From: Allopontixanthobacter sp034376665
GTDB lineage: Bacteria; Pseudomonadota; Alphaproteobacteria; Sphingomonadales; Sphingomonadaceae
Length of the DNA: 64,000 nucleotides
Assembly (NCBI RefSeq): GCF_034376665.1
Contig: NZ_JAXMJI010000102.1
Span: 12,604-76,603 of the forward strand
Direction of reading: 5' to 3'
Part shown: piece after piece, positions 8,805 through 16,538 of the stretch
Layout: the number at the start of each line of letters is the position of its first letter
How positions within the stretch are numbered: position 1 is the stretch's first letter
Position numbers and translations under genes: made by a program
Notes under the pieces: model-generated
What the model was told of the DNA's origin: nothing
What the model saw: only the letters and a program-made list of their open reading frames with translations
Database searches by the model: none

Positions 8805-9428
8805 ATGCGAACCCGCAAAATGATTGTGCGCCCGGTTGCCCGGGTTGCTTTATTATCTGCCGCGTTGGCCGCCGCAGGACCCGCATGGGCCGAGACCGGC
8901 GATCCGGAAATTATCTACGAGGAAGAGGCGGTGATACAGCCACTGCCAGGATCCGCGCCCGTCTCGATCGAGCGGGAAGCGGAGCCGGAATTCGAAGAGC
9001 TGGAGCGCCGCGTCGAATACAGGCGCGAACATGCCCTTGCACCGATGCATCACGCGGTCGGCCACCCACCTCTGGAATATCGCGGCGACCCGCTGGGCGT
9101 GCCGGTCTATTTCGCTTACCCCGGGCATGCGGGCGGTTGGCCGGGCGAAACGTCCGATTGCCGCGAAGAGCGCGACGGGTGCGAAGCCTATCTGCCGCAG
9201 CACGCAGCGCCGTGGCGGCACATGGGCTGCTGCTACGGTCCGGTCATGCTCGTGCCGATCATGATCCCGGTCGAACAGCGGGCGGTGGTCCGGGAGTATG
9301 TGACCGAGGAATGGATCGAGGAAGAGGTGATAGTCGGAAAGTCAGTGTCTGGCACCGCGGCTGCCCCAAAGCGGGGAAAGATCCCTCCGGTAAAGCCCAG
9401 ACGAGACAGAACCACCCACGGGCGTTAG
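8805..9428 (+). CDS. Exported protein of unknown function
   Basis: 207 residues. A classical signal peptide (about 1-29, ending PAWAE) is followed by an acidic Glu-rich segment (about 35-70), then a region with six Cys residues (DCREERDGCEAY, GCCYGP) and a Met/Pro-rich stretch (VMLVPIMIPVEQ). It ends in a basic tail. It is likely periplasmic or surface-located. No family was recognised. GGGGAACAGCG precedes the ATG. It converges on the usher gene with a 31-bp gap. Confidence 0.65.
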   Translation: MRTRKMIVRPVARVALLSAALAAAGPAWAETGDPEIIYEEEAVIQPLPGSAPVSIEREAEPEFEELERRVEYRREHALAPMHHAVGHPPLEYRGDPLGVPVYFAYPGHAGGWPGETSDCREERDGCEAYLPQHAAPWRHMGCCYGPVMLVPIMIPVEQRAVVREYVTEEWIEEEVIVGKSVSGTAAAPKRGKIPPVKPRRDRTTHGR

Positions 9429-9459
9429 AACCCGCCTGAGCGGCCCTCGATAGTCACCG

Positions 9460-12240
9460 TCAGGGAGTGGTTCCGCCCATTCCGCCACTCGATCCGGTAC
9501 CCGGGCCAGCGATCGGCGCTGCTGCGGCTATCGTCACCGCCGCATTACCGTCCGAATTCTGCGCGACGGTGGATTTCCCGTAAACCAGACGGACGATGCC
9601 CATCCGGGCTATGTCCTTGCCCCGGGCCAATTCGACAGGGACATCGATCCCGGCGGGTATCGGCAGGGCACGAGCAGACTCGACGGCCACGCGCAGCCGG
9701 TATTTACCGTAAGGAACACGCTCGAACAGGAAGAAGCCGTCGTATTCGCTCATGGTCGCCGCCACCACAGCGCCGCGGGCGTTCAGCAGCTCGAGCACGA
9801 CTCCTGCCAAATCGGTGCCCGAGGGCGTCTGGAGCGTACCTTCGACTTCGCCGGAAGGAGCTACCGGCAATTCGATGATTGCCGCGACCCCCGGCCGGGG
9901 CACCACGACGATACCCTTGGTGGCCGGAGCAAGAAAGGGATCGCCGAGCGAGGATTCGTCCACTCCGACCAGGATCGGAATGTAGGGTCGCAGCCCGTCC
10001 ACGATCGTCCGCCCGGTCTCGTCGGTGATCGCATCGGTCGTGCGCAGGCCCGCTTCCACATAGACGTCCTTGAGCAGGTCTTCGCCGGGACCGCGGCGTC
10101 CGTCGCCATCCTCGTCGCGGAAGACGGTGACGGCGGCCTGGCCGCTGCGGGCAAGTTTCTTCTCCGAGAAGCGGATACCGCCGTTTACCGGGTCCGGTCC
10201 GAAGCTGAAGGACAATGCGAGATTGGCACCAACCGAACCGCTGGTCGAATAATTGGCGTTGGTTCGCAGGGCGAATCGATCGAACCGGTGCGTGTAGCCC
10301 AGTCCAAAAGTGGTATCGCGCCGGGTGCCTTCATATTCGACTTCGGCAGTGATGTCGCGCCGATCGTCGATCGACTTGTCGGCTGAAATTCGTATTGTTT
10401 CCAATTGGTTATTCTTGCCTGACAGATCGAAACTGGCCGCGCCGCGCAGGCGCAGCCCGAATTGCCGCGTGTTCGCCAGCAGGCGCAGGCGCGTGGTGGA
10501 GCTGTTCGCGCCGGGCGTACGGTCCTCGATCCGCTCGTGCTGGAGCTGCGCCGTCAGCGCAATGCCCCTCAGCCCGACCGCCGTCTGCAGAGACGCTTTG
10601 GTAACCTTCGAACCGTCGCGCAGTACGGAGCGGTCGATTACGCCCTGGACAGGCAGAATGAATTTGCCGAGGCGCAGCGAGGTGTCGAAATTGAACCCAT
10701 AGCGGTGCTCCAGGCCCTCACTGACGAATTCGCTCGCGAAATCGCCCTCGACCCATGTGACATTGGCGCCGAGGTTGAAGGTCCCGAGCCGGCCCAGCGC
10801 GCTGGTCTGCAGCACAGCGCCCGCGCCCAGCTGATGCGCCGCCGCCAGCTCCAACTGCATGGAGCCGAGCGTACGGTATAGGCTACCCTCGAGATAATTT
10901 CGCCGCCTTGTGTTGACCACCAGGCTTTGCAGGCCAAGCGCGGCGCTGGTCCGTTTGTCCAGCCCGCGCTCCACCCCGACCCCGCCCCGCCAGGCATGGA
11001 CCGTACCCACATTGGTCTTGCGCAGGTCGATCAGGTCCCGGTCATCCTGGAGGATGCCGGCCCAGTAAAAGGTCTTGCCCGGTTCGACATTGTTCACGCC
11101 CACGGGCTGTGCGAACCGCTCCCTGCGGACCTGGCCTTGGGGCCCGTAGAGTACGACCTCGAGGTCGTTCTGGCCGTAGAAGAGATCGACATCGAGAAAT
11201 TCGTAGCGGCCGTCGTCGCTATCCGTCTGGGACGCGATCAGCTGACCGTTGCGATAAAGTTCGGCATCCCAGCCCGAGGGCATCGTTCCGCGAATTGTCG
11301 TGCTGGAGAAGCGTGACTGCCGGCCAAGCGGCTGATTGCTGATATAGGCACCCCGGCCCACGGCGCTCTGCGCGGTCAATTGACTGCTTTGCGTCTCGAC
11401 GTCACCAACCGCGATCTGGGTTGCGGCCAGCGGGCCGAGCATTCCGCCCGCAGCATCGTTGCGAAACGCGCTGACCCGCAGCGAATTGGGCTTGAACTGG
11501 TTGTCTGAACTGAGCCGCGCATCGACACTGGCACCGGCGACTTCGCCGGCCGCGTAAAACTCGAACCGGCCTGAGGTCTTCGAGGCGGCGGACGAATCGT
11601 ATCCCACCCGAACGACCGCATCGACCGAGGGTGTCCGCCACATCTTGTATTCGTTCCTGGCGTGCGGATAGGCGGACAGATCGAACGCTTCGCGCTTGGG
11701 CCGAAGTCGCGCGGCGCGACTTCGGCGCTCGATCGCTTCGATGAACGGCAATTTCGTGTCGCTTTCGAGCCGGATTGCCGAATTGAACAGGTCCGGCTTG
11801 AGGGTGACGCCAAACCACCGTGACAGCGCCTTGGTGTCAACACACCAGCCTTCGGGTGTGTCGAAAATATCTCCATTGACGGGTACCGAACCATTGTTCA
11901 CGTTTTGTACCCTATTAGCGGCACGATCGAGTGTGAATGTCTGGTCCTCCGAGAACAACCAGCCAGTTGCGCGGCGCGACTTCTTGTCGAGCCGGATGGG
12001 CAGGTCGAGTGCCTGAATGACGTCAGCGAGATCCAGGCACACGCCTCTATCCGTCTGATAACCGCGGATTTCGTTCGCCAGCTTGTAGGAGCCGACATTC
12101 ATTTGCAGCAGAAGGAGATCGTCTTCGCTGGGCTGCCAGGTCTGTTGGCTTGTCTGGGTCTGCGCATTCACCGGACCCGCAACGCCGAGCGCCGCCGCAA
12201 CTGCGGCGGCGGCAAGGGCCCAGGGGTAATGCGGTGACAC
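9460..12240 (-). CDS. Fimbrial outer-membrane usher protein
   Basis: 926 residues with a signal peptide (cleavage near GPVNA-Q). It resembles the alternative chaperone-usher (alpha/CS1-like) ushers. It has an N-terminal domain, a large beta-barrel region (about 190-700) with a plug-like insert, and C-terminal Ig/carboxypeptidase-regulatory-like domains, including an EF-hand-like DEDGDGRRGPGEDL near residue 715. It would translocate and assemble pilin subunits delivered by the chaperone. The start is GTG with a weak ribosome site. It is the third gene of the pilin-chaperone-usher operon. C-terminal domains with Ca-binding-like loops are common in this usher type. Confidence 0.82.
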   Translation of the reverse strand: MSPHYPWALAAAAVAAALGVAGPVNAQTQTSQQTWQPSEDDLLLLQMNVGSYKLANEIRGYQTDRGVCLDLADVIQALDLPIRLDKKSRRATGWLFSEDQTFTLDRAANRVQNVNNGSVPVNGDIFDTPEGWCVDTKALSRWFGVTLKPDLFNSAIRLESDTKLPFIEAIERRSRAARLRPKREAFDLSAYPHARNEYKMWRTPSVDAVVRVGYDSSAASKTSGRFEFYAAGEVAGASVDARLSSDNQFKPNSLRVSAFRNDAAGGMLGPLAATQIAVGDVETQSSQLTAQSAVGRGAYISNQPLGRQSRFSSTTIRGTMPSGWDAELYRNGQLIASQTDSDDGRYEFLDVDLFYGQNDLEVVLYGPQGQVRRERFAQPVGVNNVEPGKTFYWAGILQDDRDLIDLRKTNVGTVHAWRGGVGVERGLDKRTSAALGLQSLVVNTRRRNYLEGSLYRTLGSMQLELAAAHQLGAGAVLQTSALGRLGTFNLGANVTWVEGDFASEFVSEGLEHRYGFNFDTSLRLGKFILPVQGVIDRSVLRDGSKVTKASLQTAVGLRGIALTAQLQHERIEDRTPGANSSTTRLRLLANTRQFGLRLRGAASFDLSGKNNQLETIRISADKSIDDRRDITAEVEYEGTRRDTTFGLGYTHRFDRFALRTNANYSTSGSVGANLALSFSFGPDPVNGGIRFSEKKLARSGQAAVTVFRDEDGDGRRGPGEDLLKDVYVEAGLRTTDAITDETGRTIVDGLRPYIPILVGVDESSLGDPFLAPATKGIVVVPRPGVAAIIELPVAPSGEVEGTLQTPSGTDLAGVVLELLNARGAVVAATMSEYDGFFLFERVPYGKYRLRVAVESARALPIPAGIDVPVELARGKDIARMGIVRLVYGKSTVAQNSDGNAAVTIAAAAPIAGPGTGSSGGMGGTTP

Positions 12241-12270
12241 CGTAAGGACTTTCGGCCTGATCCGGCCTGC

Positions 12271-13119
12271 TCAGCCGAGAACCGTGTCGACCACGGCGAT
12301 CACGGCCCCGCCCGCTTCGGGCATTTCGCGGTATTCGAAGCGCAACTGGCCCTTCATCGCCGCGGTCTGTTCCGGGGTAAGCTCGAACTGCATAATTCGT
12401 TCGGACACTTCGCTGTAGATAGCGATGCCGCGCGCAAGGAATATCGGATCGTCACTGCCGGGCCGGGTTACCCGCAGCTCTCCGTAAGTGGATTTGGCTC
12501 CGCTGCGGGTTATGGCGAGACGCAGTTCAGGCCCTCGCGGACCCTCGGCGACTTGCGGGTTGCTGATCGCCACCGTGGATTCCAACCGGCCGTGACGGAT
12601 GATGACCGGAATGGTAACGCCGTACATCGGGATCAGCTTGATACTGATTCCCTGGCTTTCTTCGGGTGTTGCGGTGATCGGGCGCTGCTGCGGAATAGCG
12701 CGGAACGACATATGGACGCGGTATTCGCCGTCGGGCAGCTCCGCCCCCGGCCGCGCGGATATACGGACAGCCTGCGGCTGGCCCGGCGGCAGGGTAATCC
12801 GGCGCGGAGCATAGCGAACCATCGACAGCGCGGCTTGTTCGAGCTCGTTGGCGGCTTCGGTTTCAACCTCGACCAATTGCCCGGTCGCTGTCATCCGGCG
12901 CAGTTCCAGCCCGATGCGGTAGGTCGCTTCTTCGGACCCGATATTGCTGAGAATGACTTCGGTGCCGCGGCGTCCGTCGAGGATGATCCGTGTCGGAGCC
13001 ACCAGCAGATCGCCTTGCGCGGAGACCGGCGCGGCGGACAGGAGGCTGCCGAACGCGGCAATTGCGGCAACCGCCGAGCCGAGTGAACGGGAAACTTTGT
13101 TGGTTATATTCGGTGTCAT
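12271..13119 (-). CDS. Periplasmic fimbrial chaperone
   Basis: 282 residues. A signal peptide (about 1-35, ending VSAQG) is followed by two Ig-like domains: the first contains PTRIILDGRRGTEVILSN and RYAPRRITLPPGQPQAVRI, typical of PapD-like chaperones. It should cap pilin subunits and hand them to the usher, whose gene starts 30 bp downstream. The ATG lies at the junction of a 12-bp tandem repeat (13106-13129). The second domain is poorly conserved, as usual for CS1/alpha-type chaperones. Confidence 0.83.
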   Translation of the reverse strand: MTPNITNKVSRSLGSAVAAIAAFGSLLSAAPVSAQGDLLVAPTRIILDGRRGTEVILSNIGSEEATYRIGLELRRMTATGQLVEVETEAANELEQAALSMVRYAPRRITLPPGQPQAVRISARPGAELPDGEYRVHMSFRAIPQQRPITATPEESQGISIKLIPMYGVTIPVIIRHGRLESTVAISNPQVAEGPRGPELRLAITRSGAKSTYGELRVTRPGSDDPIFLARGIAIYSEVSERIMQFELTPEQTAAMKGQLRFEYREMPEAGGAVIAVVDTVLG

Positions 13120-13129
13120 ATTCGGTGTC
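13106..13129 (-). repeat. Tandem 12-bp repeat spanning the chaperone start codon
   Basis: The coding-strand unit GACACCGAATAT occurs twice without a gap, and the chaperone ATG is created at the junction. A gain or loss of one unit would keep the frame but would change the start context. Confidence 0.85.
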
Positions 13130-13250
13130 GATCCCTGGAGGATATCGGCCGCGTTACACGGCGGCTCAGTACTTATCCTGAGGGAGTAGTCGAATAGGGT
13201 TAAGATCGGTTAAACATGAGAAGCGCCGGATATTCGAGATCCAAAACAGC

Positions 13251-13280
13251 GAGGGCCGCGTCCTTGCGGACACGGCCCTC
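13251..13280 (-). terminator. Strong hairpin between pilin and chaperone genes
   Basis: GAGGGCCGYGTCC-type arms (13 bp, one wobble pair) close on a 4-base loop. On the coding strand they are followed by GCTGTTTTGG. The hairpin lies 58 bp after the pilin stop and 130 bp before the chaperone start. It probably acts as a partial terminator or mRNA stabiliser that keeps pilin mRNA in excess. Confidence 0.7.
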
Positions 13281-13337
13281 CCAATTCATTACGCGCGGGG
13301 AATGCCGTCGTTCGGCATACCTGAAGCGTTTGTTATC

Positions 13338-13904
13338 TTACGTGTATTCGACGGATACCGTGAAGGTGCCTTGGTAAACGCCGGCAACTTCGGAGCCGTC
13401 GAACGCCAGGTCGCCGCCAACCAGGAAGCCTGCGGTACCTACGCCGTCAAGCGCGACCTGATAGAAATCGCCCAGAGGGTCGGCCACCAGGGCCGCATCG
13501 GAATTGAGGTTGCTGAGCTCGAGTTCGTCAGCGGCGTCGCCAATGGTCCCGCCAGCGCGCAGCAGAGTGGCTGTCGGCGTATCGAACACGATAGTGACGT
13601 TCTTCAGAGCGGTGCCTGTAGTGATGCTGAAGGCCGCCAGTTCGGTGGTTCCGCTGCACACGATGGCGGCAGCGGAGCAATCGAGAGTGCCGGTCGCGGC
13701 ATCGAGCGATACGGTGCCCGCGCCGGTTATGACCATCGCACCGAAATCAAGCGAACTGCCGGTGTCGAGTTCCAAGGTAAGCGCGGTCAGGATTTCGGCA
13801 AATGCGTCAGCCTGAGCGCTATCCTGAGCGTGCGCGACAGTAGACATGCCGAGCGATGCGGCGACGACTGCGCTTGCAGCGCCGAAACGGAGAAACTTCT
13901 TCAT
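13338..13904 (-). CDS. DUF4402 major pilin-like protein
   Basis: 188 residues. A signal peptide (about 1-27, ending AHAQ) is followed by a beta-rich DUF4402 domain with one Cys pair (LDCSAAAIVCSG) and an aromatic C-terminus (TFTVSVEYT) that fits a donor-strand groove. DUF4402 proteins are commonly encoded beside chaperone-usher pairs and are taken as fimbrial subunits. It is first in the operon with the chaperone and usher downstream. No separate adhesin gene is present. Confidence 0.8.
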   Translation of the reverse strand: MKKFLRFGAASAVVAASLGMSTVAHAQDSAQADAFAEILTALTLELDTGSSLDFGAMVITGAGTVSLDAATGTLDCSAAAIVCSGTTELAAFSITTGTALKNVTIVFDTPTATLLRAGGTIGDAADELELSNLNSDAALVADPLGDFYQVALDGVGTAGFLVGGDLAFDGSEVAGVYQGTFTVSVEYT

Positions 13905-14028
13905 ATGATGTGGTCCTTATTGATGGTCTTCGATCCCGTCGGGGAAGACCATTCCGGCTCCCCGCCGAATGAACGCCCCTGTCCATCCGAGAAGCCCTAA
14001 GTAGAACCACTGCGTTCAATCTTTGCTT

Positions 14029-14081
14029 CTGGTTATGGTTAACGGATAAACCCTTTGCGGTTAACCTTTACGGGCAACCAG
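14029..14081. repeat. Nested inverted repeat between pilin and parB
   Basis: The outer arms CTGGTT/AACCAG enclose the inner arms GGTTAAC/GTTAACC with an AT-rich centre. It lies 125-180 bp upstream of the pilin start and 44 bp downstream of the parB stop. It may be a regulator site for the fimbrial operon; the 13905-14124 gap shows no other clear signal. Confidence 0.5.
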
Positions 14082-14124
14082 CCTGGCTCTCCGAAAGAGT
14101 ATCTGGCTGTAAATCAGTTATTTA

Positions 14125-15132
14125 TCAGATATCGCCGCCCGTCAGACGCTGGCAGACCAGGTCCAGCTGGTCGAGGGTACGATAGCGGATCGTGACCGTT
14201 CCGGACCTCGGATCGACATCCGTCTTGATCTTCACGGCCAGCCCGAGAAACTCTTCGAGATGCCCTTGCACCGCCGCAATATCGGCATCCTTTGCCGGGT
14301 CGCGGGAAGTCCTTGCCTTGCGACGTTCCGATTCGGAATGCGCGGGTGAGGTGCCGGCCTTTACCAGCCGTTCGACATCCCGCACCGACAGTTTCTGGTC
14401 CACCGCCTGCCGTGCAAGCGCGGCGGCGTTATCATAGCCGATCAGCGCCCGTGCATGGCCCATGGACAGCGCGCCTTGTTCCACCAAGGTCAGGATCTCA
14501 ACCGGCAGGCCCAGTAACCGCTGGAGATTGGCGACATGGCTACGCGATTTGTCGACCAGTTTGGCGATCTCGCCCTGGCTCATCCCTTCCTCGTCGGCCA
14601 GCTGCTGGTAGGCGCGCGCTTCCTCGACGGGATTGAGGTCTTCCCGCTGGATGTTCTCGATCAGCGCCAGCGCCATCACCTCGCGCGGGTCGAGATCGCG
14701 CACCAGCGCCGGTATTTCGTGCAATTGCGCCTTCTGCGCCGCCCGCCACCGCCTTTCGCCAGCCACAAGTTGATAGCGCCCGCCGGCGAGCGGGCGAACG
14801 ATGATCGGCTGGATTACCCCGCGCGCGGCAATCGAGGCCGACAGCTCGGCCAGCGCGGCTTCGTCGAAATGGCGGCGCGGTTGACCTGGCAGGGGTTCGA
14901 TCGAGGCGATTGCGAGCGATGCCAGTCCGGACCGGGCCGCGCCGCCTGCAGCCCCGGACTGGGCACTGCCCGACGGCACATCCTGATCGGTGACAGCACC
15001 GCGCACCAGCGGTTCCTCGCGGCGGGTTTCGCCCATCAGGGCGCTCAATCCCTTGCCCAGCTTCTTTTTTCCTTCCGCAGCCGCGCGGGCCGGTACGGAA
15101 AAGCGAATCGGATCGGCGTGGGGGTTGCTCAT
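14125..15132 (-). CDS. parB: Chromosome partitioning protein ParB
   Basis: 335 residues. It has the N-terminal LGKGLSALMGE motif, the CTPase/ParB-N domain (about 75-180, with AGERRWRAA and LIENIQREDLNP), the HTH that reads parS (about 180-235, EGMSQGEIAKLVDKSRSHVANLQRLLGLP) and a C-terminal dimerisation domain. It loads on parS as a CTP-dependent clamp. Its start overlaps the parA stop by four bases. Three parS-like sites lie upstream of the operon in rsmG and before mnmE. Confidence 0.96.
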   Translation of the reverse strand: MSNPHADPIRFSVPARAAAEGKKKLGKGLSALMGETRREEPLVRGAVTDQDVPSGSAQSGAAGGAARSGLASLAIASIEPLPGQPRRHFDEAALAELSASIAARGVIQPIIVRPLAGGRYQLVAGERRWRAAQKAQLHEIPALVRDLDPREVMALALIENIQREDLNPVEEARAYQQLADEEGMSQGEIAKLVDKSRSHVANLQRLLGLPVEILTLVEQGALSMGHARALIGYDNAAALARQAVDQKLSVRDVERLVKAGTSPAHSESERRKARTSRDPAKDADIAAVQGHLEEFLGLAVKIKTDVDPRSGTVTIRYRTLDQLDLVCQRLTGGDI

Positions 15133-15905
15133 GCGGCTTTCCTCTGTTCGGGCAAACGTCCGATCAATTCGCGGGCGAGAGCGATATAGGCGCGGCTGCC
15201 CGCGCAGGAATGGTCGTAAACCAGCGCGGGCAGGCCGTGACTGGGCGCTTCCGACAGCCGGACATTGCGCGGAATGACCGATTCGAAGACCAGTCCGGCG
15301 AGGCAGTCACGCACATCGTCCGCCACCTGGTCGGTCAGCCGGTTGCGCCGGTCGAACATTGTCAGGACAATCCCGATAATGCCGAGATCCGGATTGAAGC
15401 GCTGCTGGACCCGTTCGACCGTCAGCAACAATTGGCTCAGACCCTCCAGCGCGAAGAATTCGCATTGCAGCGGAACCATCAATGTATCGGCGGCCCCAAG
15501 CGCATTCAGGGTCAGCAAGCCGAGCGATGGCGGGCAATCGATGAAACAGATATCATGCGCCGTATGTCCGGCGAGCGCATCGCGCAGGCGCGCCGTGCGG
15601 TCTTCGACGCTGACCAACTCCACCTCGGCACCGCTGAGATCGACCGTTGCGGGAATAATGTCGAGATTGGGAATATTGGTCGGCAGAATGCACTCGTGCA
15701 GGGCGACCTGATCGACCAGTATGTCGTAGCTCGAGCGGACGCGGGCCTCGACCTCGATACCCAGTCCGGTGGACGCGTTACCTTGGGGATCGAGGTCGAG
15801 CAGCAGCGTCTTCCATCCCGTTGCGGCCATCGCGGTTGCAATGTTGATGGCAGTGGTGGTCTTGCCCACTCCGCCCTTCTGATTGGCTATCGCGATGGTT
15901 ATCAT
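15129..15905 (-). CDS. parA: Chromosome partitioning ATPase ParA
   Basis: 258 residues. It has a deviant Walker A motif (NQKGGVGKTTTAIN, residues 8-21), DLDPQGNAS switch motif and FIDCPPSLGLLTLNAL Walker B region. It is a nucleoid-bound ATPase that moves ParB-parS complexes. It lies between rsmG and parB, the usual alphaproteobacterial order, with short gaps or overlaps consistent with one operon. Confidence 0.96.
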   Translation of the reverse strand: MITIAIANQKGGVGKTTTAINIATAMAATGWKTLLLDLDPQGNASTGLGIEVEARVRSSYDILVDQVALHECILPTNIPNLDIIPATVDLSGAEVELVSVEDRTARLRDALAGHTAHDICFIDCPPSLGLLTLNALGAADTLMVPLQCEFFALEGLSQLLLTVERVQQRFNPDLGIIGIVLTMFDRRNRLTDQVADDVRDCLAGLVFESVIPRNVRLSEAPSHGLPALVYDHSCAGSRAYIALARELIGRLPEQRKAA

Positions 15906-15923
15906 GGAATATACCTTGTTGAT

Positions 15924-16538
15924 TTAGCTTAATTTTCCGACAATTATGCCCGATTCCCGGTCGGTGACCGACTGTTTCACGTGGAACAGCTGTTTTTGCT
16001 TCGTATCCAGTGCATTCAATTCTTGCGCCGCAGACCGCCCTTTCGGCAACAGCCAGACGGTTTCGCTTGTGGAAAATCGAGCGGACAAATCGAGAATCGT
16101 AGCCAGCGGCGCAAAGGCTCGAGCCGATATGACCGAAACCGGGACAGTTTCCACCTGCTCGAGCCGCTTTCCGATTACCTGGCAATAGGGAAGTTCCAGC
16201 TCGCCCGTCACGCGTAGCAACCACTCGATCCTGCGCCTGCGGGATTCCACGAGCATGACCGGCCATTCAGGCCGCATGATGGCAATGATAACGCCGGGGA
16301 GCCCTGCTCCGGTGCCCAGATCAAGCCACCGCCCTGTTTCACGTGGAAAATACTCCAGAAGCTGCGCGCTGTCCGCAATATGCCGCTGCCAGACAACTTC
16401 CAGCGACGGCTTCGCCACCAGATTCTGCAGTGCGCTCTCCGCTGTCAACATCGCCACGAAGCGGTCCAGCTTTTCCATCGCTGCGGCATCGCATAGCCTG
16501 GCAACGTAGGCTCGGGCTGAGGATTCCCCCGTAATCAC
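15924..16538 (-). CDS. rsmG: 16S rRNA (guanine527-N7)-methyltransferase RsmG
   Basis: 204 residues. SAM-binding motif I WLDLGTGAGLPGVIIA (about 70) and the downstream VESRRRRIEWL are typical of RsmG (GidB). It methylates G527 of 16S rRNA. It overlaps the mnmG stop by four bases. Two parS-like sequences are embedded in the coding region and are read as FHVKQ near the C-terminus and as FPRET near residue 65. Confidence 0.95.
   Translation of the reverse strand: MITGESSARAYVARLCDAAAMEKLDRFVAMLTAESALQNLVAKPSLEVVWQRHIADSAQLLEYFPRETGRWLDLGTGAGLPGVIIAIMRPEWPVMLVESRRRRIEWLLRVTGELELPYCQVIGKRLEQVETVPVSVISARAFAPLATILDLSARFSTSETVWLLPKGRSAAQELNALDTKQKQLFHVKQSVTDRESGIIVGKLS
15973..15988. promoter_or_regulatory. 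parS site 1 (inside rsmG)
   Basis: TGTTTCACGTGGAACA is the reverse complement of the canonical B. subtilis parS 16-mer, an exact match. It lies near the 3' end of rsmG, 68 bp upstream of the parA start. Confidence 0.92.
16335..16350. promoter_or_regulatory. parS-like site 2 (inside rsmG)
   Basis: TGTTTCACGTGGAAAA keeps the TTTCACGTGGAA core and differs from site 1 at one position near the end. It lies within the first third of rsmG. Confidence 0.75.
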
